Assembly: GCA_956465555.1 (NCBI GenBank)
Contig: OY101122.1
Span: forward strand, 2,181,001-2,245,000
Reading direction: 5' to 3'
DNA: 64,000 bases
DNA from: Nitzschia sp. pyKryTriq1
Taxonomy: Eukaryota; Bacillariophyta; Bacillariophyceae; Bacillariales; Bacillariaceae
Below, piece by piece: positions 50,665 through 61,020 of the stretch. Position 1 is the stretch's first letter. Every line of letters starts with the position of its first letter. The position numbers and the translations under genes were made by a program. The notes under the pieces are model-generated. The model did not search any database. It saw only the letters and a list, made by a program, of their open reading frames with translations, and was not told the origin of the DNA.

Positions 50665-50933
50665 AGTACTTTTCCACAAGTGGAGAACGCTGAAGTGCGA
50701 AAAACTTAGCTGTAGAAAGCCAGTAGGATTCCTACGTAGAAACCTTACAACCATGACCACTCTAGAAACGACCGTTCCAACGTACCCGAATGCGGAGTAT
50801 GGTACCGGAGGAAAGGTGTACTCGTACGACCTCAAGATGGAGATCGGTGTCGAAGATGGGAGGTCCACCGTCCCCATACCGGTGATTTTCAAGGAGTTGA
50901 TTAAAACCTTAACGGATGCCGCGGGACATCCGC
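50665..50933 (+). repeat. Right arm of the inverted repeat; truncated copy of the small ORF
   Basis: It matches 46850-47122 in inverse orientation. It starts with TACTTTTCCACAAGTGGAGA and includes ATG 50753 and about 60 codons (MTTLETTVPTYPNAEYGTGG..., about 7 replacements relative to the other copy). Beyond about 50933 the frame runs on to 51103 into unrelated sequence. Confidence 0.8.
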
Positions 50934-51211
50934 TAAGCAACCAACTCTCAAATGGAAACTTATATCAACAATTACGAACCCCGAATATACGCAAGCATCA
51001 AACAATCCCAGAACAATGCCACCCTGACCAGCATCCTAGCACACACCGGCTTCACACGAACTGCACCGTCCGGCACCAACAGACCCCGCACCAAGGCCAA
51101 TAGTGACGTACCAATACACCCCAAATATTCCCGATGGCGACCAACAACAAATCTTGTGGACCGATTCCGCAATTTCTTCACACCCACCTAAACAACATCA
51201 CACACCTAACC

Positions 51212-51430
51212 TCACTTCTCCCAGTACAGAAATCGTGACGTCCCTGTCACCCCCGGGTTGTTAACGCCTCCCCGTAGATCACCGCGAATGTCCACTCCCC
51301 TGGGAATGGCTACCAAAGGACTAATAAGCCCGACTTCTTGAAAACCATCGAGCTTTTTCAGAATCATTAAACCCAATTCCGCCTTGTCTCCAAAATAATC
51401 CAGTATAATATTGCCGATGTTTCGCGACAT
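51212..51430 (-). CDS. Possible small ORF, family unknown
   Basis: 72 residues from ATG 51430: MSRNIGNIILDYFGDKAELG, LMILKKLDGFQEVGLISPLV, then AIPRGVDIRGDLRGGVNNPG. The composition is protein-like and not repetitive, unlike most of this region, so it may be an exon or a remnant of a larger gene. No family is recognised, and no expression evidence is available from sequence. Confidence 0.25.
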   Translation of the reverse strand: MSRNIGNIILDYFGDKAELGLMILKKLDGFQEVGLISPLVAIPRGVDIRGDLRGGVNNPGVTGTSRFLYWEK

Positions 51431-52842
51431 CTCAAAGGCTCCCTGTGGGCGGCGCTTTGGAATCGGCCGCTAGTGGTCCGTGGCATTGTCAAAAATAAAC
51501 ATATCTGCGAGACAGTATGATTAAAAATAGTCAGCGGCAATTCCTGCGATCTCGCCTCATCTCCCCTTTAAACGTACCTTCTTGTCTGACTGTAAACCCG
51601 GTCCCCTCTCCCGAATGCTTGAAGCATTGCAAGGAAGAAAGATCCGACAGAATGGGTAGAAGAAAGAGATGCAGAAACCACATTTCCAAAGTAGTGGCAT
51701 CGCCCTGATGAGCAGCACTGCTGCTGTTGAGCAGCTTGTTGTTGACATCATAATGGTCTTGTACTCCGAATATGTTGTCTTTGCTGCTCGAGTTTTTTGA
51801 GTTTCGTTTGATTGTATTTTTCGGTCGTCTTTAGCTGATGGCGCTCAGATACACCAAATGCCAATCCGATCGCCCGCCCGCCTGATCGATCGATGGTCTT
51901 TTGATGATTTGATACATCTGACTAAAAGGTTTGACATATTTGACTAAAAGAACAATTCTGGTTGTCGGGGGCCCTCGAAACTCGGACCCCTAAAAGTGTT
52001 CCATGCGCATCTGCGCCGTCTCCTAGTACAGTAACGGTAGAGTGGTGGAGTAAGGAGTAGTTTTCGTAGAGCGGAGTCGTCGTCCATCATGGGATCCAGA
52101 AAGTTCTTGGGGGGACAGAACGCCGGCGCTACTGTACCTAAAGCGTACCTCTACGAGCGTACTAATACATATAATGTTCGTATTCTGAGCTGGCGAACAT
52201 TCATTACAATATAACTCTATTTACTGCTTCCGGCACTTTGTTAACATTATAGCCCATCCGAAGGAGAATCTCTAGAGATGAGAAAACAGAACCTTTTGTC
52301 CCCCACGACACAACGCATTTGTTCTCTCTATTACTGTACCAGGTACTATCATCTCTTGCTTGAGAACAGAGCTACGACGACTTTCTACTACCCGTAGTAT
52401 GTCTACCAGTAAAATCTACTAGTAGTAGCAGGTCCCTATAAATAGATACCAGCGCGCAATTCACATTTAGTATCCAAAATGCTTTTGTAATCTGAGAAGT
52501 AAGCAAGAAAAAAGAAGCAAACGAGAATGATGTACAGTAGTACATGTATCATCAAAACCCTGCTCCATCTACCACAGTACAGCCATACTACTTCTCAGAG
52601 TGCCCTCTACTAGCTAGTCTAGTAGAGAGTAGTACGGTGGTGTCGACAAACGGTAGTTTCGACAAAGAAGAAGCAAAGCCGTGAACAATCTTGGCCTGCC
52701 AAGTGCTCTACAGTACTAGTAGAGACGAGTATTGGCAGCAGTTGTCTCTCTAATTGTAATAGATAGTAGTAGTAGTAGTATCAAGTCAAGTCTCTAGTAG
52801 TACTAGTAGAGTATGAACTAAGAATGTTAGTTGTTATAATGT
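51431..52842. other. Intergenic region
   Basis: About 1.4 kb without a supported gene. Composition is more complex than in other gaps (fewer CTA/TAG runs until about 52380). TTTGACATATTTGACTAAAAG repeats the nearby GATACATCTGACTAAAAGG. One palindromic TGTACAGTAGTACATGTA lies near 52531. Confidence 0.4.
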
Positions 52843-53964
52843 TTATCCTCGAAATCTCATGGGAGATCGAAGAGAGTCCTTCTGAGAAGAAAGGCTAGAT
52901 GGGACTTCCCATCGTCGATCCATCGCGGGCGCAGAGCTACGGCGAGGTAGAATCGGCGCAAAGTTGTTGGTGGTGATGGCGTGGTGTTGCTGCTTTTTGC
53001 TGCTGTTATTCTTGCTCCTGCTGGCGGTGAGTGAATCCATACTGAGTCGTCTAGTAGGGGGTCGGAACATTGCGGCCGCGGCATCCACATACAATGCTTC
53101 ATCGTCCGCATCATCAACATCACCATCATCATCAGCGTTCTCCACCTCGTCCTCACGAAAGGATACTTTATCGAGCAACACGTCCAGGGCATCTTGCTGT
53201 TCCGATCGCTCCGAACTGGAACTCCAGCGAGAATCTCGAAGCGATTCTCGCAACGAGGATGTTTCCTCGTTATGAGGATCATCCATCATCATGATGTCGG
53301 GGGACGACGGCGTCGGTGTCACTGGGGACTCAGATTGCCAGCGCGTGTTGAGCTCGCACTGAGACACAAGTTTCCTCAGTGGTAGTTGTTGTTGTTGTTC
53401 ATCTTCATCATCATCATCATCATCTTGTTGGTCATCACCACCACAGCACAAGCGATCGCTGCTACTCATTGGAAGCGCAGGAGTAAAATCCATGCTTCCC
53501 CGTCTCGAACAAGCTCTGGCCGAGAATCTAGATGCAGCAAGGTATAGTGCGTCGTCGTCGTCGTCGTCGTCGATATCGTAATCTCCCATGACTGAATCGT
53601 CCAAGTCGATTTCGAGCGAGCTCAAGGAAAAGCAATCTTGAACATTTGTCAGTAAGAGATTTCGTTGCTGCTTTCGGGTAATGGTGCCGCCGCCCTCCTT
53701 AGTTTTCAGACGCTGGACTTCTGCGTTTCGTTTCATAAAGTTAAAGGCATAGGCACCGCCCTCATCATGATAGTGCATCATCTGGCCGTGGCTGCCTTCG
53801 GATCGATCATCACCATCGGCTAAGTCCGATGATGCTGAGGACGAAGAGGAAATGTCGTCCATTGGTGCTTCCATATTTGAAGTAGTATTAGTTCTTGATG
53901 GATCTGATGTCTCTGATGTCTCTGGTACAACGGTGCTGGATCGACTGTGTTTGGAATGGCACAT
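52843..53964 (-). CDS. Acidic low-complexity protein with duplicated RRxSMD motif
   Basis: 373 residues from ATG 53964; the frame is open up to 54144 but the N-terminal 60 residues that would add look like UTR. A folded-looking part is YHDEGGAYAFNFMKRNAEVQ, continuing RLKTKEGGGTITRKQQRNLL then LTNVQDCFSLSSLEIDLDDS. An internal duplication follows: ALYLAASRFSARACSRRGSM-D and, 150 residues later, ALYVDAAAAMFRPPTRRLSM-D, each after an Asp run. A third motif, LPRRSSAPAMDRRWEVPSSL, is close to the C-terminus, which ends MRFRG. RRxS sites suit basophilic kinases; phosphorylation is inferred. Function unknown. Confidence 0.6.
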   Translation of the reverse strand: MCHSKHSRSSTVVPETSETSDPSRTNTTSNMEAPMDDISSSSSASSDLADGDDRSEGSHGQMMHYHDEGGAYAFNFMKRNAEVQRLKTKEGGGTITRKQQRNLLLTNVQDCFSLSSLEIDLDDSVMGDYDIDDDDDDDALYLAASRFSARACSRRGSMDFTPALPMSSSDRLCCGGDDQQDDDDDDEDEQQQQLPLRKLVSQCELNTRWQSESPVTPTPSSPDIMMMDDPHNEETSSLRESLRDSRWSSSSERSEQQDALDVLLDKVSFREDEVENADDDGDVDDADDEALYVDAAAAMFRPPTRRLSMDSLTASRSKNNSSKKQQHHAITTNNFAPILPRRSSAPAMDRRWEVPSSLSSQKDSLRSPMRFRG

Positions 53965-55565
53965 GGTCTTGGAGTCGTCTTGGAGGGAGGGATATGGAGA
54001 GAAAGGATATGGGAGCACAAATGAAGCGCAAAGATTTAGTGGTAGTGCGAATCTGGCGATGATTCTCGGAATTGTGATGAGAGCTTCATTCTTCCGATCG
54101 ATTTCGAATAGATTGTTTCTCTTTTGATATTTCGAACTGCCCAAATTACTTAGTGCCTGAGAACTTCAGATAATTAGCGTTCCAGGAGTGTCCATTCCAC
54201 GGGGCGCTTGTACGACAAAAAGCGTTCCTTTTCTGCCATCTTCACAACGAACGAATTGTCTTTGGGTTGAAGATTCAAATTCCTCGAATCCGAGCGGAAG
54301 ATTTGCTAGGCGGGAAAATGCCGTTGATAAACTTCCAGAGGTAAATTATATATGGGTTTCTTTGAGAACAATGACTAACTCCTCATTATATCGTATTATA
54401 ACGATAACGTCAGACATTCGGTAGCGTTCTTCATTCATGACATTGCTATAATCGAACTCTACTAGTACTCGATCGTCCCGCGTACTCGTACTTCTATCGT
54501 ACCGCCCGTAGACTACTCGCAGTGAAGGCTTCATCATTAGCGCTTGCGCTTCTCTCCCTATCTGAAAATGAGTGCATACCTGGTGGTACATACCGGTACT
54601 GTACAGTAGACAGTAGTCTACTCAATCGCCTCATGCGTCATCATCCTTTCTACCAAATGCAGATACAAAAATTAGCAACCTGTAATGTACGATGATTCGG
54701 CAAGTAGAGATGATGCACCCATTCCACAAGTAGACTATCATCCCAATGATGAAGGAATGAAAGTTCTGCATTAATGGGCAGGGTTTTGACGTCTGGAATT
54801 AGGACCTACTAAAATCAAAAAAGATTTCGCAGCAAATAATGCAGCCATTCTAGTACTTCTCTCCTACTACTAGTTCTGTATTTGTGCTGTTGACGTTAGT
54901 AGGAGTTAGGACCTAAAATCCAGAAGGCAATGCGCGAAGAACATTCTCTCTAGTAGTAGTAGTACTACTACTACTAGTATTATTATCGAGACTCCTCCAT
55001 TCTTGACGCTACTCCTAATCTACCGGTTGATGATTCCCGAGCAAGAAGCTAAGCAGGAATGGAAGTGCTGCATCATCACCATGCTCCTGGTTGACGTTAG
55101 GAATTTAACACTAAGAAGATCGTCATGACGAGCGAACCGCGTTTTCGGTCTCATACATTCTCTATCGAAGAAGAACAAAGTCTACAAAACCAAGAGGACG
55201 ATGAGTGAACAAGAAGAAGAACAGCTACAGCAGCTACTACCATCAGTACTACCTACTACTAACTGTTGAATGGGCGATCGTCGTTGTCAGTTCTAGTAGA
55301 CGGCTACTAGCAGTATCCAAAAGAACTCCGCACCACGACGGATCCCATTCGTTTCTTCGCGCCTTCATTGGTAGTGGTAGTAGTAGTTTACTACATAGAG
55401 GAGAAGCTGATAGTTACAAAGTAATCACCTCACTCCTGGAGTACTAGTAGTACAACTAGTACACTCGTCTTTTTAACTAAGGAACAGTGCAAATAACAGT
55501 GCAAAGTGCAGTTCAGTGAGAGTTCTCATGCTGTGGCACAATACGCCAATGCACCGCGTCCTTCA
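53965..55565. other. Intergenic region
   Basis: About 1.6 kb. Two related segments (GTTGACGTTAG with TTAGGACCTA) lie at about 54795-54915 and 55087-55105. CTA/TAG-rich patches are dense from 54950. No gene is supported; short open frames start with non-ATG codons. Confidence 0.45.
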
Positions 55566-57212
55566 TCATGCTGTTATGCTGGTGGTACTGGCGGTACTGG
55601 CGGTAGTATTCCTCTTTGTCTTGGTGGAGGAAGATGGATCACGGGCAGCAGCACGAGTGATCGATCCGGACGAGCTGCTCCGACGTGGAGGTCGAATCAT
55701 AGTAGTAGAACTTTTACTGGCCGTCGCCGCCGCTGCTGCTGCTGCAATGGCAGAAGAATCCGAATGATGATGCTCCTGGTGCTGCGACGAGGATTGCCGT
55801 CGTTTGCGATTCCATCCCACGAGCATAGTATCAGGACTGCCATCTCCTCCTCCCAATAAGAACTGATGATGATGGTGATCTTCGACTGTTTTCCATCGCA
55901 TTTCACGTCTTGGCAACTCGTCTGGTTGGTAGTCTTTTGAAGTTGGTTTGAGCAGAGAACGTTGTTTATAAGGTTGCTGCTGCTGCTGCTGCGGCGGCGG
56001 CGGCTTGACAATACTCTTCTTTCTGACACGGATTATTTGAATGGGGCTTTCATCGGAGAGCGGGGGCGGGGGAGCAGACGAGGATGTATGATGATCATGA
56101 TGATGATGATGATGATTCGAGCAAGAATTCGTCGACTGGGAGTGGGACTGGTGACTACTTGTTTGAATGCTAGTACTGCTGATGCTTTTAGAATGGTTGT
56201 TGTGGGAGGAGAGGATGCTGCTGCTGGTTGTTCCAGAGCCAGTACCATTGCCACAAGCACCAGCACCAGCACCAGCATCACCATTGCTGTTCGATCGAGA
56301 TGATGTCTCCTTGGAACCATCGTACGAAAAAGACTTGGTCGCTATTGAGGATACCACGCTGGTGGGTGGTTCCGAAGATACCAATGATATATCGACCGAG
56401 GCCGAGGAGAGAGAGAATCCGGATCCACTCGAGCTGCAACTCTGACGGGAAAAGGCCGACGCTCCACCATAAGAGACTAAACTGGGCATGTCACCGTCTC
56501 CGACTGTACTGCAAGAACTACTGTTGGCAGCGATGCTTCTGGATCCAGCTCCAGCAGCAGTAGTTGCTTTGGACTTTGATTGGGATCCAAGTCCATCAGC
56601 ATGCCTGCTGCTGCTGCTGCTAGTGGTTTGTTCTTGTCGATCTCTCAGAGCCGTGAGACAATCCGAAATGGAGACAGATCGTCGTGGAGGACGAACAATG
56701 CTATCAGTGTTCTTGATCGAAGGAGGGATCGTCGTACGTCGTTTAGGCAGAGAACGAGCCTTTTCCAGTTTGATCTTCGCCGGACGATTTTGTTCTGAAA
56801 CCTTCTTTCGTGGCTGTGCTGTCTGTGCTACCTGTGCCTGCTGTCGCCGATGTATAGAAGATCTACGAGTAAAGGATGGAAGCCTGTCTTGATTATGAAT
56901 ATTGGTAGAGTCCTCGTCAGCATCGTCTTCGTTGCTGTTGTTATGGCTGACTGCTGCTCGCTCTTTCGTCACAGAAGAATTTTGGAGCGCACTTGGACGT
57001 TTTCGACGCCCCATCATCGATCTACTACTACTACTACTACTAGTAGTAACAGTACTAGTAGTTGTTGGATGGCTCATTTTGGGGTAGATGTGTTGGGAGA
57101 AGAATGTTTCCTCGGTAATACCGATGTCTTGCAATCCGTTGGAAGGCGATGGCAGTTGTGAAGATGTGTTGCTACTACAGGTATTGGATGCCAACGGACG
57201 CATCCTGTTCAT
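55566..57212 (-). CDS. Large Ser-rich hypothetical protein with PPRRSVSISD motif
   Basis: 548 residues, the longest frame; Met 46 (MSHPTTTST, 57077) is an alternative start. It is almost fully disordered: Ser, Asn, His, Gln, Gly and Ala runs. Conserved-looking islands are FTRRSSIHRRQ, LEKARSLPKRRTTIPPSIKN followed by TDSIVRPPRRSVSISDCLTA, PIQIIRVRKKSIVKPP, LPRREMRWKTVEDHHHHQFL and MIRPPRRSSSSGSITRAAAR. The spacing of basic-Ser motifs separated by spacers suggests a multi-site kinase target or scaffold. No signal peptide or membrane segment. Function unknown. Confidence 0.6.
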   Translation of the reverse strand: MNRMRPLASNTCSSNTSSQLPSPSNGLQDIGITEETFFSQHIYPKMSHPTTTSTVTTSSSSSSRSMMGRRKRPSALQNSSVTKERAAVSHNNSNEDDADEDSTNIHNQDRLPSFTRRSSIHRRQQAQVAQTAQPRKKVSEQNRPAKIKLEKARSLPKRRTTIPPSIKNTDSIVRPPRRSVSISDCLTALRDRQEQTTSSSSSRHADGLGSQSKSKATTAAGAGSRSIAANSSSCSTVGDGDMPSLVSYGGASAFSRQSCSSSGSGFSLSSASVDISLVSSEPPTSVVSSIATKSFSYDGSKETSSRSNSNGDAGAGAGACGNGTGSGTTSSSILSSHNNHSKSISSTSIQTSSHQSHSQSTNSCSNHHHHHHDHHTSSSAPPPPLSDESPIQIIRVRKKSIVKPPPPQQQQQQPYKQRSLLKPTSKDYQPDELPRREMRWKTVEDHHHHQFLLGGGDGSPDTMLVGWNRKRRQSSSQHQEHHHSDSSAIAAAAAAATASKSSTTMIRPPRRSSSSGSITRAAARDPSSSTKTKRNTTASTASTTSITA

Positions 57213-58200
57213 AGTGCGAATACTGCACGGATATTATGATATAGGAACAGATGTGCAAAAGAAACACGAATTCTTAAAATCTTGATACCACGCACCGACC
57301 GACCACGCACATTCATTCATACATTCTTTCCTTCCGCCTTGTTTGTTCGCTCGCTGGGCATAGCAGTGGTCGTGGTATAATGCATTGCGAATTTAAGGCA
57401 TAAGTGTTTGATATTTCTACGAGAGGCACTCGTGAATCGAAACGATTAGGGCCATGACCGAAAAGACATTGTATTAAATAAAAGGAAGAAAATCCAAGAT
57501 CGATCGATCAATAACGAAAAAAAATAAAGATGGAAAGGACGGCCGGCGAAGCTCTTTTTTTTCTTGCCACTACTACTTGTACTGTACATTCTGTACGACT
57601 GTCTTGGTCCCGGCAATGGGTACAAGGACTGAGGGACGGACGGCGTGAAGTTTGAAAGACGAAAGCGGGTTACGGACCGGTACCAGTAGTGGTACCCGAA
57701 CTGTACAGGCAGGTAGTACATTCTACTCTACTGTACTAGATGATGGCAACGATGTGTCGTCAAAAAGGATGTTGTTAGCGATGGCCCGGCGATCCCCGGT
57801 ATCGATAACAAAAACAACAGAAAGTGAGAGAGAAGGTAGTAGCTCCGGTCATCATGGTGGTGTCGTCTCGCTACTAGCTGCTGCGTTCGAGTCTTTTCAC
57901 TTCCGGAGGCTTCTACTAGCTAGTAGTACCGTAGAGGTCTCGTCTGCTTTCGCCCCGTTTTCGTCTGGCCTCCCCTCCTCTTGTCCCGCTACTACTATAT
58001 TATGATATTTTATTTAAAAACGAGAATTTCGGAATTTCTGCCCGCCAGACTTGTTTATTATTGGGTACTACCGGAAATACAAAGATTCATCCTCAAGATT
58101 GGGGCTATAGGAACATGACGGAATGTTACACTGTTTGGGTCTTGATGAAAATAAGAAAGAAACACGGACTACAAATAGGTATTATTTATTGTATCTTATT

Positions 58201-58483
58201 AGTAGATTGCCGAAAGGGGCAATAGTTGATGTTTTTAGAAACATCTAAGAAGGCCGAACGCTGGAGTCTTGCGTTGTTACTTAGAGAAAAGCGCTTGTCC
58301 TATGTAGTAATCGTAGTTGACAGGAATGAATTTCGAAAGGGCTTTAGCGGGAAGAAGAGGGAGAAAACGTCATTGCGTCGCTTTCATTTAAAGGTTCTCT
58401 ATTGAGAATCAGAAATGGGTATTGTCACGACACTTACGCACTGCTCTTCGAATGGCCACGCACGTACTAACTTCAACTGTACT
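58201..58483 (+). repeat. 281-bp direct repeat, copy 1
   Basis: It begins AGTAGATTGCCGAAAGGGGC and ends near CGTACTAACTTCAACTGTA. It holds two strong small hairpins near its start: TTGCC-loop-GGCAA and GATGTTT-TTAG-AAACATC. No open frame spans it. Confidence 0.9.
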
Positions 58484-58548
58484 GCAGTGCTTTGTAGTGA
58501 TGCATGGTGCGTTGAGTTGGGCTTCTTCAGATCGATCTACATAACAGT

Positions 58549-58830
58549 AGTAGATTGCCGAAAGGGGCAATAGTTGATGTTTTTAGAAACATCTAAGAAG
58601 GCCGAACGCTCGAGTCTTGCGTTGTTACTTAGAGAAAAGCGATTGTCCTATGTAGTAATCGTAGTTGACAGGAATGAATTTCGAAAGGGCTTTAGGGGGA
58701 AGAAGAGGGAGATAATGTTATTGCTTCGCTTTCATTTAACGTATCGCTATTGAGAATCAGAAAAGGATATTGTCACGACACTTACGCACTGCTCTTCGAA
58801 TGGCCACGCACGTACAAACTTCAACTGTAG
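58549..58830 (+). repeat. 281-bp direct repeat, copy 2
   Basis: It is the same as copy 1 apart from about 20 substitutions concentrated in the second half; both small hairpins near the start are unchanged. It lies just upstream of the Ser-rich gene at 58969. Confidence 0.9.
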
Positions 58831-58968
58831 AATAAGAAGAAGAAAACTTCGAACCAACAACAGAACTTTTGCTGCTGTTAGTTTTCTTCTCCTCCGCCCT
58901 CACAAACCGAACTCCATAAAAAAACAAAAACCAAAAACACAAGCAACACCAGCATTATATTGACTGCT

Positions 58969-59982
58969 ATGACAATAATGATCGAATCTTTCATCGAGCA
59001 ACTGCTCCGGACTTGTTCATCCGTTGGAAAAACAGAACAACAAGAAGAAGCAGCAGGAGGTCCCCCTTCGTCTCCTTCTTCTTCGTCTTCCGCCGGGGAT
59101 GATGATGTCCTCCTCGTCACGACGACAACCACCAACTACCAAGTTGTCTCCGACAATGCCATCATGCCAACGCGATCGCTTCTACGAAAACAGCAACGGC
59201 GACAACGTAACAGCAGCAGCAGCATCAGCAGCAGCAGCAGCAGCACCGTCCGTCCTCCTCAAAGAAGTCACTCGACGAACGGTTACTTTCTCAAGAACAA
59301 GACCACCAATCCTGAAAGCAGCAGCTCTATGGGTAGTAGCACTTCTACTATCGCTACCCCTGTTCGGCGGCGACCATCCAGCAGCAGACATTTGGCTGCT
59401 GCTTCTGGTGCTTCCAGTACTACTGCTTCTTCGTCTTTCACTAAAGACGATCACGATGACTCTAACGGCTCCATCGTCTCTCCACGAAGCGTCTTGTCGT
59501 TGTCGCCATTCGACGACGATGATTCTACTTCTACAACAACAACTACTGCTACTACTACTTCTACTACTACTACTGATGGTGCTGCATCTTTTTTGTCGCC
59601 CATTTCTCCTCGATCGGCGCGATGGATTCCTGTCGCCGCCGCATCATCCTCCTCCTCCTCCTCATCATCGTTGAGAAGCAGCAACAACAACAACAACAAC
59701 AAGTTCCACAACAAGAACAGTAGGAGCAGCACTGCTGCTGGTCGCTTCTTGGGTCTGAGGCGATTGGAAAGTGATTCCGCCTTGATTTGTCCCAAACGAT
59801 CATCTTTGCTCGTATCTCCAGTAATGGTCGGCAACAACAACCACTCATCGACCAGTTCTCACAGTAGTACTACTAGTACTATCAGTGGACGACGAAGAGG
59901 TGTTTCGTCCTCCCTGCTACTACTCGGGGGCGGCAGTGCTGCTGAGGGGAGAAGTATCTGCAATCAAAACTTTCAATGGTAG
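58969..59982 (+). CDS. Ser-rich hypothetical protein, paralog A
   Basis: 337 residues from ATG 58969. Three islands in a disordered Ser/Thr/Asn background: YQVVSDNAIMPTRSLLRKQQ (about residue 60), ISPRSARWIPVAA (about 215), and LGLRRLESDSALICPKRSSL (about 265). All three recur in order in the protein at 61021-61620. A short helical head (MIESFIEQLLRTCSSVGKT) may be an amphipathic anchor. The islands look like short linear binding motifs. Function unknown. Confidence 0.65.
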   Translation: MTIMIESFIEQLLRTCSSVGKTEQQEEAAGGPPSSPSSSSSAGDDDVLLVTTTTTNYQVVSDNAIMPTRSLLRKQQRRQRNSSSSISSSSSSTVRPPQRSHSTNGYFLKNKTTNPESSSSMGSSTSTIATPVRRRPSSSRHLAAASGASSTTASSSFTKDDHDDSNGSIVSPRSVLSLSPFDDDDSTSTTTTTATTTSTTTTDGAASFLSPISPRSARWIPVAAASSSSSSSSSLRSSNNNNNNKFHNKNSRSSTAAGRFLGLRRLESDSALICPKRSSLLVSPVMVGNNNHSSTSSHSSTTSTISGRRRGVSSSLLLLGGGSAAEGRSICNQNFQW

Positions 59983-61020
59983 TAAAACGAACAACAATCA
60001 CCACCAGATCATGATAGCAATTCAAGAAACTAATACCACTACTACTACTACTACTACTAGCAAATCAACCCTCCCCTACTACTACCTAGTAGTACTGTAC
60101 CGGCAGCAACTTCATTGTTCGTGCAACCATGACTGCTCATCTACTACCGGTACGAACACTTCCTCTATCATCATCATCATCATCATCTACCCTACTACTA
60201 CCATCGTAAAGCTACGACTACTACGATGCAGGTATGTACTGCACCTACTAGTAGACGGTTGACGGTCTGGTACGAGTACAAAATAGATTCCTGCTCTGCT
60301 ACAGACGAAAGGCAAAGTACCGGTAGTTTCGTACCGCTAATGGCTTGTTCTTTTTGGCATCATCATTACTATTGCCCCAATTAGCTATATATTATCACTA
60401 CTAGCTAGTAGTAGTGAACGTTTTAAAAACAATTAATAAAGCAAGTAACAACGAACATACCAGCAAGAAGAAGCAAGCAACAACGTATGAGGTTTAATTA
60501 CAAATAATAACAACGATCAAGGTTTCTGTGATGTCCGACCAGCTGTGTTCGCAGTAATAAGTAATGGATGTGGAGGGCATGGGTTAAATATGGGTAGAAA
60601 TTCCAGAACTTCCAATAAACAGCAATGAAATGACATTCCACCATTTTATCAAGACAATACTGGAGTATCAAAAGGCCCGCCCCCGCCCGCCACCGACCCG
60701 ATGCGGCAATACGTGTATTCGCATTACCAAAAAATATTATTTTATCATGATCATTATTTTTATCGCATCATTCTTGCTTTTGCGACTTCTACATATTCGT
60801 ACAGTGCTTCCGGTAGTATAGTATTAGTGCACTGCCTGAATCATCTTGAATCATCATCATCTTCCATCCGATACTTCCATCATAAAATCGTAATACCAAA
60901 ATCTCCAGCAAATCTACAACCAGCTCGTCATCCCCCGTTGCTGGACGAAGAACAACAAGAACAAACGCAACAATAACGGTAGGATCATCCTCGTCCTCCT
61001 CGGCAGCAGCCATCACCACG
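59983..61020. other. Intergenic region between the two paralogs
   Basis: About 1 kb without a supported gene, with CTA/TAG-rich patches and ACCGGTAC near 60147 and 60321. The 281-bp repeat found upstream of paralog A is not present here. Confidence 0.5.

Larger units (their letters stand above)
49993..50752. other. Intergenic region with dispersed repeats and a 9-nt repeat
   Basis: About 760 bp. It contains a (TACTAGTAG)n tract at about 50357-50431, the AGACAGTGCAC repeat at 50442-50553 with a second partial unit to about 50600, and the start of the inverted repeat arm at 50665. Confidence 0.6.
57213..58968. other. Intergenic region containing a 281-bp tandem repeat
   Basis: About 1.75 kb without a supported gene. 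The frame at 57652-58005 lacks a good start. Two copies of a 281-bp unit (58201-58483 and 58549-58830) fill the right part, the second ending about 140 bp before the next ATG. Confidence 0.6.

Noticed and set aside
50952-51191. 79-codon plus-strand frame after the right inverted-repeat arm
   Set aside because: Composition is plausible, but no family, start context or copy elsewhere supports it.
57652-58005. 117-codon frame with an SSAFAP string
   Set aside because: The ASAFAP-like string is at the C-terminal end and not after a signal peptide; the frame lacks an ATG at its start. Coincidence is likely.
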